A DNA stretch of 64,000 bases from Devosia sp. Root413D1 (lineage in GTDB: Bacteria; Pseudomonadota; Alphaproteobacteria; Rhizobiales; Devosiaceae), in contig NZ_LMEA01000008.1 in NCBI RefSeq assembly GCF_001425235.1, positions 186,001 through 250,000 on the forward strand, in the 5' to 3' direction. Of the stretch, positions 43,340 to 51,584 are shown in pieces. The number at the start of each line of letters is the position of its first letter. Positions within the stretch are counted from its first letter, which is position 1. The position numbers and the translations under genes are program-made. The notes beneath the pieces were generated by a model that had not been told where the DNA came from, made no database searches, and saw only the letters and a program-made list of their open reading frames with translations.

Positions 43340-43473
43340 ACCCCCACCCAGCTTCGCTACGCGCCAACGGCGCTAGCTTCGCTACCCTCCCCACAAGGGG
43401 GAGGGAGAGGCCGGAGCCGCCCTATCGGCGAGCGTCTCCCTCCCCCTTGTGGGAAGGGATCAAGGGTGGGGGT
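43340..43473. repeat. Type A-variant inverted repeat between hydantoinase and carbamoylase genes
   Basis: Outer arms ACCCCCACCC/GGGTGGGGGT and inner arms around CCTCCCCACAAGGGGGAGGG enclose 25 bases. The left side carries an extra 36-base insert (GCTTCGCTACGCGCC...) absent from the 1411 and 3506 copies but present, diverged, at 46029 and 47889. It fills the 172-bp gap. Confidence 0.85.
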
Positions 43474-43494
43474 GCCCCACGCTCGGTGCCACCA

Positions 43495-44757
43495 ATGACC
43501 CGCAATCTCCCCACCCAGGAAGCCCGGATCGCCGAGGATATCGCGACCCTCGCCGAGATCACCGAACCGGGTCGCCCTTACACCCGCCGCGCCTTCACCC
43601 CGATGTTCCTCCGCGGCCGCGAGTGGCTCGTCCGGCGCTTCGAAGCCGCGGGCCTCGAGACCCGCATCGACGCCTCCGGCAACCTGATCGGGCGGCGGCG
43701 CGGCCGCGCCGGCAGGGGCACCATCATGCTCGGTTCACACTCCGACACCGTGCCCGATGGCGGTCGGTTCGACGGCATTGCCGGAGTATCGGCAGCGCTG
43801 GAAGTAGCGCGGGCGCTGGCCGATCAAGGCGTACAGCTGCAGCATGACCTGGAGATCGTCGATTTCCTCGCTGAGGAGGTGTCGATCTTCGGCGTTTCCT
43901 GCGTCGGCAGCCGCGGCATGGCCGGCGTACGGCCGGACAATTGGCTGGATCGCGAGGTCGACCGGTTCACTTTGCGCGAAGGGATCGCCGAGGTCGGCGG
44001 CAATCCTCAGAAAATCGAGAAGCGCGAGGACATCGCCGCCTTCCTCGAGCTGCATATCGAGCAGGGGCCGGTGCTGGAGGACGGACATCTCGATATCGGC
44101 GTGGTCACGGCGATAGCGGGGATCACGCGGATCGAACTGGTGGTGAACGGTCGCGCCGACCACGCCGGCACCACCCCGATGGGCTCGCGGCAGGATGCGC
44201 TGACCACCGCGGCACGGCTGGTGGTGGGGATCGAGGAACTGGGCACGCTGCTCAGCCAGGGCAAGTTCCATTTCGCCGCCACCGTCGGCGAGTTCTCCAT
44301 CGAACCTGGGGCGGCGAACGTCGTGCCATCCAGGGCGCGATTGCTGATCGATGCGCGGGCCGAGCGGCGCGAGGATATGGAGCGGTTCATCGCCGAGCTC
44401 ACGGTGCTGGTTAACGCCACGGCCGCCGCGACCGGGGTGGCGATAGAGCCGCCATTGACCATTTCCGACAATTTGCCAACGCCTTGCGACCCGTTCGTGC
44501 TTGATACGCTGGACGCGGCAGCCGTGGCCGTGGGGGCGCGCCATCGCCGCATGGCATCGGGCGCCGGGCACGACACGGCCTGGATGGCGCGGGTGACCAA
44601 GGCGGCGATGATCTTCATCCCCTGCCTCGGCGGCCGCAGCCATACGCCGGAAGAATATGCCGAAACGGCCGACGTGGCGCTGGGCGCCGCCGTGCTGCAG
44701 GAGGCGGTGAAGCGGTTGGATAGGGAATTAGTCGACCAAGATGGCAAGCGAGCTTGA
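43495..44757 (+). CDS. N-carbamoyl-L-amino acid hydrolase (M20/HyuC family)
   Basis: From the ATG at 43495 the protein has 420 residues. It has the dimetal M20 set: GSHSDTVPDGGRFDGIAGV, EIVDFLAEEVSIFGVSCVGS, LELHIEQGPVLED, ADHAGTTPMGSRQDAL, ASGAGHDTAWMARVTKAAM and LGGRSHTPEEYA. The family hydrolyses N-carbamoyl amino acids or allantoate. Following the hydantoinase-like enzyme, the likely substrate is N-carbamoyl-glutamate, giving glutamate, CO2 and ammonia. The frame extends far upstream through a repeat, but the family start is at 43495. Confidence 0.9.
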   Translation: MTRNLPTQEARIAEDIATLAEITEPGRPYTRRAFTPMFLRGREWLVRRFEAAGLETRIDASGNLIGRRRGRAGRGTIMLGSHSDTVPDGGRFDGIAGVSAALEVARALADQGVQLQHDLEIVDFLAEEVSIFGVSCVGSRGMAGVRPDNWLDREVDRFTLREGIAEVGGNPQKIEKREDIAAFLELHIEQGPVLEDGHLDIGVVTAIAGITRIELVVNGRADHAGTTPMGSRQDALTTAARLVVGIEELGTLLSQGKFHFAATVGEFSIEPGAANVVPSRARLLIDARAERREDMERFIAELTVLVNATAAATGVAIEPPLTISDNLPTPCDPFVLDTLDAAAVAVGARHRRMASGAGHDTAWMARVTKAAMIFIPCLGGRSHTPEEYAETADVALGAAVLQEAVKRLDRELVDQDGKRA

Positions 44758-44767
44758 AACACCCCAC

Positions 44768-44857
44768 GGCGTCATTCCCGCGAAGGCGGGAAACCAGAGC
44801 CGCACGCTCGATGGCCGGTGGCTTCCCCTGGGTTCCCGCCTTCGCGGGAATGACGCC
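44768..44857. repeat. Type C inverted repeat
   Basis: GGCGTCATTCCCGCGAAGGC on the left pairs with GCCTTCGCGGGAATGACGCC on the right (about 25-bp arms) around some 36 bases. It occupies almost the whole gap between the carbamoylase stop and the DUF917 start. Confidence 0.88.
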
Positions 44858-44876
44858 GGCGGTAAGGTGATCCACC

Positions 44877-46004
44877 GTGGGTAGAATTCTGACCGAGAAG
44901 GATGTGGAAGCCGCGGTGAAAGGCGGTTCCGTCTATGCCGCCGGCGGCGGGGGTTGGGCCGATCATGGCCGGATGCTTGGGCTTGCGGCGGTGAGCGTCG
45001 GCAAGCCCGAGCTGGTCGATATCGAAGAGCTGGAGCCGCGCGACTGGGTGGCGACTGCGGCCGCGATCGGCGCACCGGCCTCGACCACACCATGGGAGAT
45101 GCGCGGCGTCGATTACGTCAAGGCCGTGAAGCTGCTCGAGAAGGCGCTGGGCGACAAGGTCCGCGGCCTGATGATCGGCCAGAACGGCAAGAGCTCGACC
45201 CTCAATGCCTGGCTGCCGAGCGCCATCCTCGGCACCAAGGTGGTCGACGCGGTGGGCGATATCCGCGCCCACCCGACCGGCGACATGGGTTCGATCGGCA
45301 TGGCCGGCAGCCCCAAGAAGATGATCCAGACCGCCGTGGGCGGCAATCGCGCCGAGAACCGCTACATCGAGCTGGTGGTCAAGGGCGCAACGGCCAAGAT
45401 CTCGCCGATCCTCCGTACCGCGGCCGATATGTCGGGTGGTTTCATCGCCTCCTGCCGCAACCCGCTGCGCGCCAAATATGTGCAGCGCAACGCGGCGCTT
45501 GGCGGCATCTCGCTGGCGCTGAGCCTCGGTGAGGCGATCATCGCGGCCGAGAAAAAGGGTGGCTCGGCGATAATCGACGCCATCGTCAAGGCGACCGGCG
45601 GCACCATCCTGGTGAAGGGCGCGGTGACGAAGAAGGATCTCGTCTACACCAAGGAGGCCTTCGATATCGGCCGCTTTGTGCTGGGCGAGGGCGACAAGGC
45701 CGTCACCATCCACACCATGAACGAATACATGGCGATCGACGATGCCGGCGGTAACCGGCTCGCTACCTTCCCCGATGTGATCGCCACGCTCGACGCGGCG
45801 GGCCAACCGCTGAGCGCCGGGCAGCTGCGCGAAGGCATGTTCGTCTTCGTGCTGCACGTGCCCAAGAAGGTCATCCCGCTCTCCTCCTCGGTGATCGACC
45901 CGGCGGTCTACCCGCCGGTAGAAAAGGCCATGGGGATCGAGCTGGCCAAGTACGCGCTCGACGGCGTGAAGCGGAAGAAGAAGGCTCGGAAGGGCTGGGC
46001 GTAG
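44877..46004 (+). CDS. DUF917 protein, thiohydantoin desulfurase family
   Basis: The 375-residue protein starts at a GTG (AAGGTG seven bases upstream) with ILTEKDVEAAVKGGSVYAAG. It continues with DUF917 sequences such as AIGAPASTTPWEMRG, LMIGQNGKSSTLNAWLPSA and DAVGDIRAHPTGDMGSIGMA. The DUF917 family (S-methyl thiohydantoin desulfurase domain) removes sulfur from 2-thiohydantoin-type rings. In ergothioneine breakdown this is the step from the thioxo-imidazolidinone propionate to hydantoin-5-propionate, releasing sulfide. It sits between the carbamoylase and the urocanase-like gene, exactly where the pathway needs it. Confidence 0.85.
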   Translation: MGRILTEKDVEAAVKGGSVYAAGGGGWADHGRMLGLAAVSVGKPELVDIEELEPRDWVATAAAIGAPASTTPWEMRGVDYVKAVKLLEKALGDKVRGLMIGQNGKSSTLNAWLPSAILGTKVVDAVGDIRAHPTGDMGSIGMAGSPKKMIQTAVGGNRAENRYIELVVKGATAKISPILRTAADMSGGFIASCRNPLRAKYVQRNAALGGISLALSLGEAIIAAEKKGGSAIIDAIVKATGGTILVKGAVTKKDLVYTKEAFDIGRFVLGEGDKAVTIHTMNEYMAIDDAGGNRLATFPDVIATLDAAGQPLSAGQLREGMFVFVLHVPKKVIPLSSSVIDPAVYPPVEKAMGIELAKYALDGVKRKKKARKGWA

Positions 46005-46028
46005 GCCCAATCTCGAGGTTGTGGCTCC

Positions 46029-46159
46029 ACCCCACCCAGCTCGCTAGGCCGCGGGCGGCCAAGCTACGCTACCCTCCCCATCGAGGGGAGGGAGACGAAG
46101 GAACCGAAGCATCAGTCGGGTCTCCCTCCCACTTGTGGGGAGGGATCAAGGGTGGGGGT
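46029..46159. repeat. Type A-variant inverted repeat before the urocanase-like gene
   Basis: Outer arms ACCCCACCC/GGGTGGGGGT and inner arms CCCTCCCCATCGAGGGGAGG/CCTCCCACTTGTGGGGAGGG enclose about 25 bases, with the nested left-side insert (TCGCTAGGCCGCGGGCGGCC). It fills the 193-bp gap and ends 39 bases before the start codon. Confidence 0.82.
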
Positions 46160-46197
46160 AGCCACACGCACCGGCGGGGCGATATTCTCCGCCCACC

Positions 46198-47865
46198 ATG
46201 CCAAAACCCAATCCCCGCCACCCGAATTTCCCCATTCCCTCCGGTCCGGTTCTGCGCGCCAAAGGCTGGCGGCAGGAGGCGTTGCTGCGGCTGCTCGAGA
46301 ACGTGCTGGCCGTCGGTGAGGACCCCGAAAAGCTGATCGTCTATGCCGCGCTCGGCAAGGCCGCGCGGAACGGGGCGGCGCATCGGCAGATTGTCGAGGC
46401 GTTGACCACGATGGACGAGGATCAGACCCTGGTCATCCAGTCGGGCAAGCCGATCGGGCTGCTGAAGACCCATGCGCAGGCGCCACTGGTGATCATGGCG
46501 AATTGCAACATCGTCGGGCAATGGGCCAAGGCCGAGGTGTTCTACGAGCTCGAGAAAAAGGGCTTGATCGCCTGGGGCGGACTGACCGCCGGGGCGTGGC
46601 AGTATATCGGCAGCCAGGGCGTCATCCAGGGCACCTACGAGATCTTCATGCGCATCGCCGAGAAGCGCTTCGGCGGTTCGCTCGCCGGGCGTTTCATTCT
46701 CACCGCCGGCATGGGCGGCATGGGTGGCGCGCAGCCGCTGGCCGGGCGCATGGCCGGCGCGGCGATCCTCGATGCCGATGTCGACCCGGCGCGCGCCGAG
46801 CGCCGCAAGGAGATCGGCTATCTTGAGGAGATCGCGCCGAACCTTGATGCGGCGCTCGAAATGATCGCCGCGGCGGTGCGCGACAAGCGGGCGCTGTCGG
46901 TGGGGCTGGTCGCCAATGCGGCCGAGGTCTATCCGGAAATCCTCCGGCGCGGCATCATCCCCGACATCGTCACCGACCAGACCAGCGCGCACGATCTCGT
47001 CTACGGCTACGTCCCCAAGGGCATGAGCCTAGACGAAGTGCGGCGGTTGCGGGTCGACGGGCAGGGCCAACTTATGGCGGCGAGCCGCGCTTCGATCGCC
47101 GACCATGTGCGGGCCATGCTGGGGTTCCAGGCGGCCGGTTCGGAAGTGTTCGACAATGGCAACCTGATCCGCACCCAGGCCAAGCAGGCCGGCGTCGAGA
47201 ACGCCTTCGATATCCCGATCTTCACCGAGGCCTATCTGAGACCGCTATTCGCCCGCGCCATCGGCCCGTTCCGCTGGATGGCGCTGAGCGGGGAAGCCTC
47301 GGATATCGCGCGCATCGACGATCTGGTGCTCGAGATGTTCCCCGACAACAAGATCGTCACCAACTGGATCCGGCTGGCCCGGCAGTACGTGCCGTTCGAA
47401 GGGCTGCCGGCGCGCATCGCCTGGCTGGGGCATGGCGAACGGACCGCGCTGGCCCTGGCAGCGAACGCGCTGGTGCGGAACGGCGAGCTGAAAGCGCCGG
47501 TGGCGTTCTCGCGTGACCATCTCGATGCCGGGGCGATGGCCCACCCCAACATCATGACCGAGAACATGAAGGACGGCTCCGACGCCATAGCCGACTGGCC
47601 GCTGCTCGATGCCATGCTGCTCACCGCCTCAATGGCCGACCTGGTGGTGATCCACTCGGGCGGCGGCGGCTATGCCGGCTACATGACCTCTGCCGGCGTG
47701 ACGCTGGTGGCGGATGGGACCGAGGCAGGCGACGAGAGGCTGTCGCACGCGCTGACCAATGACACCTCACTCGGCGTGATGCGCTATGCCGACGCCGGGT
47801 ATGAGGAGGCGGTGGATGAGGCGGCGGTCAAGGGGATCGGGTGGTTTGATTTGAGGGGGAGCTGA
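46198..47865 (+). CDS. Urocanase homologue, probable thiourocanate hydratase
   Basis: The 555-residue protein aligns with HutU over its length: LVIQSGKPIGLLKTHAQAP, AGMGGMGGAQPLAGRMAGAA for NAD binding, IGPFRWMALSGEASDI and MKDGSDAIADWPLLDAML. Positions normally fixed in urocanase differ: the Cys in LPARICWLG (Cys410 of the Pseudomonas enzyme) is Ala408 here (LPARIAWLGHG), RDHLD-C/S-GS reads RDHLDAGAMAHP, and HHGGGVG reads HSGGGGYAG. The changes suit a bulkier 2-thio substrate. With no hutI, hutG or hutF nearby, hydration of thiourocanate is more likely than of urocanate. Confidence 0.83.
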   Translation: MPKPNPRHPNFPIPSGPVLRAKGWRQEALLRLLENVLAVGEDPEKLIVYAALGKAARNGAAHRQIVEALTTMDEDQTLVIQSGKPIGLLKTHAQAPLVIMANCNIVGQWAKAEVFYELEKKGLIAWGGLTAGAWQYIGSQGVIQGTYEIFMRIAEKRFGGSLAGRFILTAGMGGMGGAQPLAGRMAGAAILDADVDPARAERRKEIGYLEEIAPNLDAALEMIAAAVRDKRALSVGLVANAAEVYPEILRRGIIPDIVTDQTSAHDLVYGYVPKGMSLDEVRRLRVDGQGQLMAASRASIADHVRAMLGFQAAGSEVFDNGNLIRTQAKQAGVENAFDIPIFTEAYLRPLFARAIGPFRWMALSGEASDIARIDDLVLEMFPDNKIVTNWIRLARQYVPFEGLPARIAWLGHGERTALALAANALVRNGELKAPVAFSRDHLDAGAMAHPNIMTENMKDGSDAIADWPLLDAMLLTASMADLVVIHSGGGGYAGYMTSAGVTLVADGTEAGDERLSHALTNDTSLGVMRYADAGYEEAVDEAAVKGIGWFDLRGS

Positions 47866-47888
47866 CCAGCTTCCGAGTTGGCGGCTCC

Positions 47889-48022
47889 ACCCCACCCAGC
47901 TCCGCTAGGCGGCGGCGCCGCCTAGCTGCGCTGCCCTCCCCATCAAGGGGAGGGAGACGATAGAGCCGAAGCCGCAGTATGCGTCTCCCTCCCCCTTGTG
48001 GGGAGGGATCAAGGGTGGGGGT
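47889..48022. repeat. Type A-variant inverted repeat after the urocanase-like gene
   Basis: This is the same build as 46029-46159. The nested left-side insert contains a perfect 21-base palindrome at 47905-47925 (CTAGGCGGCG, G, CGCCGCCTAG). It lies between the convergent urocanase-like and yejA genes and could end both transcripts. Confidence 0.85.
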
Positions 48023-48046
48023 GCCCCACGCGCCAACGTCGGCGCC

Positions 48047-49888
48047 CTAGTTCTTCGCCGCCCCGGTCTTGGCCGCCTTGGCTTCGTCGTACCACCACAC
48101 CGTCGGGAAGCCGATTGAGAACTCCGGCAGGGTTTCGGGGTGGCTGAAGCGGTCCCAGCGGGCGATGCGCGACTTGCGCAGCGTGTAGGTGGGCACGGTG
48201 TAGTGGTGGGCCAGCAGCACGCGGTCGAGCGCCCGGGTGGCGGCGATCAGCGTTTCGCGGTCGTCGGCGAAGACGATCTTGTCGATCAGTGCGTCGACGC
48301 CCTTGTCGGAAATGCCGCCATAGTTGCGGCTGTCGTTCTGCGCCGCCGAGGCCGACCCCCAGAAATCGCGCTGCTCGTTGCCCGGGGAAAGCGACTGCGC
48401 CCAGCCGGTGTACGTCATATCGAAGTCGCGATTCTGCACGCGCTCTATGAATTGCGGGGAATCCACCGAGCGGATGGTGGCGTTGATGCCGAGCCGCTTG
48501 AGATTGGTCTGGAACGCCGTGGCGATCGGCTCGATGGTCGGCCCGTTGAGCAGGATCTCGAAGCTCACCGGCGTGCCGCTGGGATCGACCAGCTGGTTGC
48601 CGTTGAGGGTGTAGCCGGCTTTCGTGAGGATCTCGTTGGCGGTGCGCAGGCTCTGCCGGAGCTTGGTCGTATCGCCGTTGACCGGGTTCTTGTACTCGGT
48701 GGTGAACACCGATGTGGGGACGAGATCCTTGACCGAGTTGAGGATCTCCAGCTCCTCCCCCTGCGGCAGGCCGGAAGACGCGAACTCGGTGCCGTAAAAG
48801 AACGAGTTGATGCGGTCGTACTGGCCGAAGAAGCGCAGCTTGTCGAGCTCCTCGAAATCGAAGGCGTAGAGCATCGCTTCGCGCAGCGCTTCGTTCTGGA
48901 ACAGTGGTTTCCTGAGGTTCGGGACGAACCCGACCAGGATGCCCGAGCCGCGATAGGCGTTCTCGAACAACTCTTTGATCACCTTGCCTTCGGTGACGGC
49001 GGGGAAATCGTAGCCGCCCTGCCAGCGCAGCGCGAGGTTCTCGTCCCACCAGTCGAACTCGTCGCCCTTGAAGCCTTCGAACTCAGCGGTGGTGTCGAGG
49101 AAATACTCGTACTTGACGGTCTGGAAGTTGTTCTGACCGATGTTGAAGGGCTCCTTCAGGCCCCAGTAGTTGGGATCGCGCTCATAGGTGACCGAGGTGC
49201 CGGGGCTGAAGGCCGCCAATTTGTACGGGCCGGATCCCAACGGCGGCTCGAGGCCGGGCTTGGAGATGTCCCGCGGCTTGCCGTCGGGGCCGGCGCCCTC
49301 CCACCAGTGCTGGGGCAGGACGATCAACTGGCCCATGATGTTGGGCAGTTCGCGGTTGCCGCCCTTGTCGAAGGTGAAGGTCACTTCGCCGGGTGCGGTC
49401 ACTTCGGCTTTGGTGACGTTGGCGAAGTAGTTGGCCTGGCTGGGGTTCAGGGCGATGACCTTGTTGAAGGTCCACACCACGTCCTCGGCGGTAACCGGCT
49501 CACCGTCAGCCCACTTGGCACGCGGGTTCATCCGGAAGGTGACCGAGGAGAAATCGTCGGGGTAACTGAAGGCTTCGGCGAGGTTGCCGTACTGTGTGGA
49601 GTTCTCGTCGAGCGACGGCGTGGTCAGCGTCTCGAACACCAGCCCGATGCCGTCGGCGGGTTCGCCCTGTGGCAGGATCGGGTTGAAGGTGTCGAAGCCG
49701 CCCATCGAGCTGAGCCGCACCACGCCGCCCACCGGCGCATCCGGGTTCACGTAGTCGAATTTCTCGAAGCCCGCAGGGTATTTCGGCTCGCCGATCAGCG
49801 AACCGCCATGGTGCCAGACTTTCTCCTGGGCGATCGCTGGGCTGAACGCGAGGAGCGCGGCGAGGGTAAGGGCGGCTAGCTTTTGCAT
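48047..49888 (-). CDS. Peptide ABC transporter binding protein (YejA-like)
   Basis: The 613-residue product starts at ATG 49888 with signal sequence LAALTLAALLAFSPAIAQ. It has the SBP_bac_5 fold typical of YejA: WHHGGSLIGEPKYPAGFEKF, FDTFNPILPQGEPADGIGL, GSGPYKLAAFSPGTSVTYER, and GWAQSLSPGNEQRDFWGSAS near the end. YejA feeds peptides and related compounds such as microcin C to YejBEF. Usually yejA is first in the operon; here it is last, 67 bp after yejF. Confidence 0.92.
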   Translation of the reverse strand: MQKLAALTLAALLAFSPAIAQEKVWHHGGSLIGEPKYPAGFEKFDYVNPDAPVGGVVRLSSMGGFDTFNPILPQGEPADGIGLVFETLTTPSLDENSTQYGNLAEAFSYPDDFSSVTFRMNPRAKWADGEPVTAEDVVWTFNKVIALNPSQANYFANVTKAEVTAPGEVTFTFDKGGNRELPNIMGQLIVLPQHWWEGAGPDGKPRDISKPGLEPPLGSGPYKLAAFSPGTSVTYERDPNYWGLKEPFNIGQNNFQTVKYEYFLDTTAEFEGFKGDEFDWWDENLALRWQGGYDFPAVTEGKVIKELFENAYRGSGILVGFVPNLRKPLFQNEALREAMLYAFDFEELDKLRFFGQYDRINSFFYGTEFASSGLPQGEELEILNSVKDLVPTSVFTTEYKNPVNGDTTKLRQSLRTANEILTKAGYTLNGNQLVDPSGTPVSFEILLNGPTIEPIATAFQTNLKRLGINATIRSVDSPQFIERVQNRDFDMTYTGWAQSLSPGNEQRDFWGSASAAQNDSRNYGGISDKGVDALIDKIVFADDRETLIAATRALDRVLLAHHYTVPTYTLRKSRIARWDRFSHPETLPEFSIGFPTVWWYDEAKAAKTGAAKN

Positions 49889-49955
49889 GAAGGCCTCCAT
49901 TCGGGGGAGAACGTGTTGTCGGAGCTTAGCGTCAGGGGCGATTGCGTCAAAACTT

Positions 49956-51584
49956 TCACTGCGCCACCTCGGCCGACGGCACCGCTTCGACGGCGAAGGC
50001 GGCGGCCATCAGGGCGCGGGTATAGTCGGACTGCGGCGCCGCGAAGATCTCGGCGGCCGGCCCGTGTTCCACCACCTTGCCGTTGCGCATCACCATCAGC
50101 TGGTTGGCGAGCGCCCGGACAACGCGCAGGTCATGCGAGATGAACAGATAGGTGAGGCCATGGCGCCGCTGCAGGTCGCGCAGCAGGTCGACGACCTGGG
50201 CTTGGACGCTGACGTCGAGCGCCGAGGTCGGCTCGTCGAGGACGACGAATTTCGGCTCGAGGACCATGGCGCGGGCGATGGCAACTCGCTGGCGCTGGCC
50301 GCCGGAGAACTCGTGCGGGTAGCGGTGCCGGTCGGCGGGATCGAGACCGACCTCGGTGAGGGCGCGGACCACTCGAGCGTCGCGATCGGCCGCGCTGAGT
50401 TCGCGGTGGTGGACCCCCAGACCCTCGGCGATAATCTCGGTGATCGACATGCGCGGGCTGAGCGAGCCGAACGGGTCCTGGAACACGATCTGCAGGTCTT
50501 GGCGGAGCGGCCGCATGCCGGCCCAGGAGAGCTTGTCGATGGGCCGGCCGATATAGACGATGCGGCCTTCGGACGAGACCAGCCGCAGCAGGGCGCGGCC
50601 GAGCGTGGTCTTGCCGGAGCCGGACTCGCCGACGACGCCCAGCGTCTCGCCGCGGCGAATGGTGATGTCGATGTCGTCGACCGCCTTGATGTGGCCAACG
50701 GTACGGCGCAGCAGGCCGCGCCTGATCGGGAACCAGACGCGCAGCTTCTCGGCGGAAACGATGGTCTCGGCCGCAAGATCGGTGGTCGGCGGCTCGCCCT
50801 TTGGCTCCGCGGCGAGAAGCTTCCTGGTGTACGGATGCTGCGGGTTGGCGAAGATTGCTTCAGTCGGGCCCTGTTCGACGATCCTTCCTTCGGTCATCAC
50901 GTGGGTGACTGGTGCCATCTTCCGGACGATGCCGAGATCGTGGGTGATGAACAGGATCGCCATGCCGCGCTTCTTCTGCAGCGACAGCAGCAGTTCGAGA
51001 ATCTGCGCCTGCACGGTGACGTCGATGGCGGTGGTGGGTTCATCCGCGATCAGCAGTTCCGGCTCGTTGGCGAGCGCCATGGCGATCATCACGCGCTGAC
51101 GCTGGCCGCCGGACAGCTGGTGCGGGAAGTCATCGAGGCGGGAGGCGGGGTCGGGGATGCCGACTTCGTCGAGCAGTTCGATGGTTCGCACCCGGGCCGC
51201 GGCGCGGTTCATGCCGCGATGGATGACCAAGGCCTCGGAGACCTGCCGCGCCACGGTGTGCAACGGGTTCAGCGAGCTCATCGGCTCCTGGAAGATCATC
51301 GAGATGGCGTTACCGCGCACTGCGCGGATGCCCGCCTCGTCGGCGCCGAGCAAGTCGGTGCCTTTGAACAGGATGCGGCCGCCGGGATAGGTTGCGGCGG
51401 GGTGGGGCAGCAGCTTCAGCACCGAGAGCGCCGTGACGGATTTGCCGGAGCCACTTTCGCCGACCAGCGCCACGGTCTGGCCGGGCATGATGTCGAAGGA
51501 CACGCCGCGCACGGCATGGACGATGCGATCGTCGGTCTGGAAGTCGATCTGCAGGTTGTCGACGCTGAGCAGCGGTTCGGTCAT
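49956..51584 (-). CDS. Peptide ABC transporter ATPase, double domain (YejF-like)
   Basis: The 542-residue protein has two ATPase units. The first has [38 protein letters not shown] and [12 protein letters not shown]. The second has [36 protein letters not shown] and [17 protein letters not shown]. Two-unit ATPases are normal for YejF. It starts at 51584, overlapping the yejE stop by four bases. A longer frame upstream lies over yejE and is not real. Confidence 0.94.
   Translation of the reverse strand: MTEPLLSVDNLQIDFQTDDRIVHAVRGVSFDIMPGQTVALVGESGSGKSVTALSVLKLLPHPAATYPGGRILFKGTDLLGADEAGIRAVRGNAISMIFQEPMSSLNPLHTVARQVSEALVIHRGMNRAAARVRTIELLDEVGIPDPASRLDDFPHQLSGGQRQRVMIAMALANEPELLIADEPTTAIDVTVQAQILELLLSLQKKRGMAILFITHDLGIVRKMAPVTHVMTEGRIVEQGPTEAIFANPQHPYTRKLLAAEPKGEPPTTDLAAETIVSAEKLRVWFPIRRGLLRRTVGHIKAVDDIDITIRRGETLGVVGESGSGKTTLGRALLRLVSSEGRIVYIGRPIDKLSWAGMRPLRQDLQIVFQDPFGSLSPRMSITEIIAEGLGVHHRELSAADRDARVVRALTEVGLDPADRHRYPHEFSGGQRQRVAIARAMVLEPKFVVLDEPTSALDVSVQAQVVDLLRDLQRRHGLTYLFISHDLRVVRALANQLMVMRNGKVVEHGPAAEIFAAPQSDYTRALMAAAFAVEAVPSAEVAQ

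Noticed and set aside
36357-47865. A hut (histidine utilisation) operon, given HAL- and urocanase-like genes
   Set aside because: The lyase lacks the MIO triad, the urocanase has changed active-site residues, and no imidazolonepropionase, formiminoglutamase or HutC-type regulator is present; hydantoin- and sulfur-handling enzymes are found instead.
48140-49879. A 579-residue plus-strand frame antisense to yejA
   Set aside because: No family pattern; the minus strand has a complete YejA-like protein with signal peptide.
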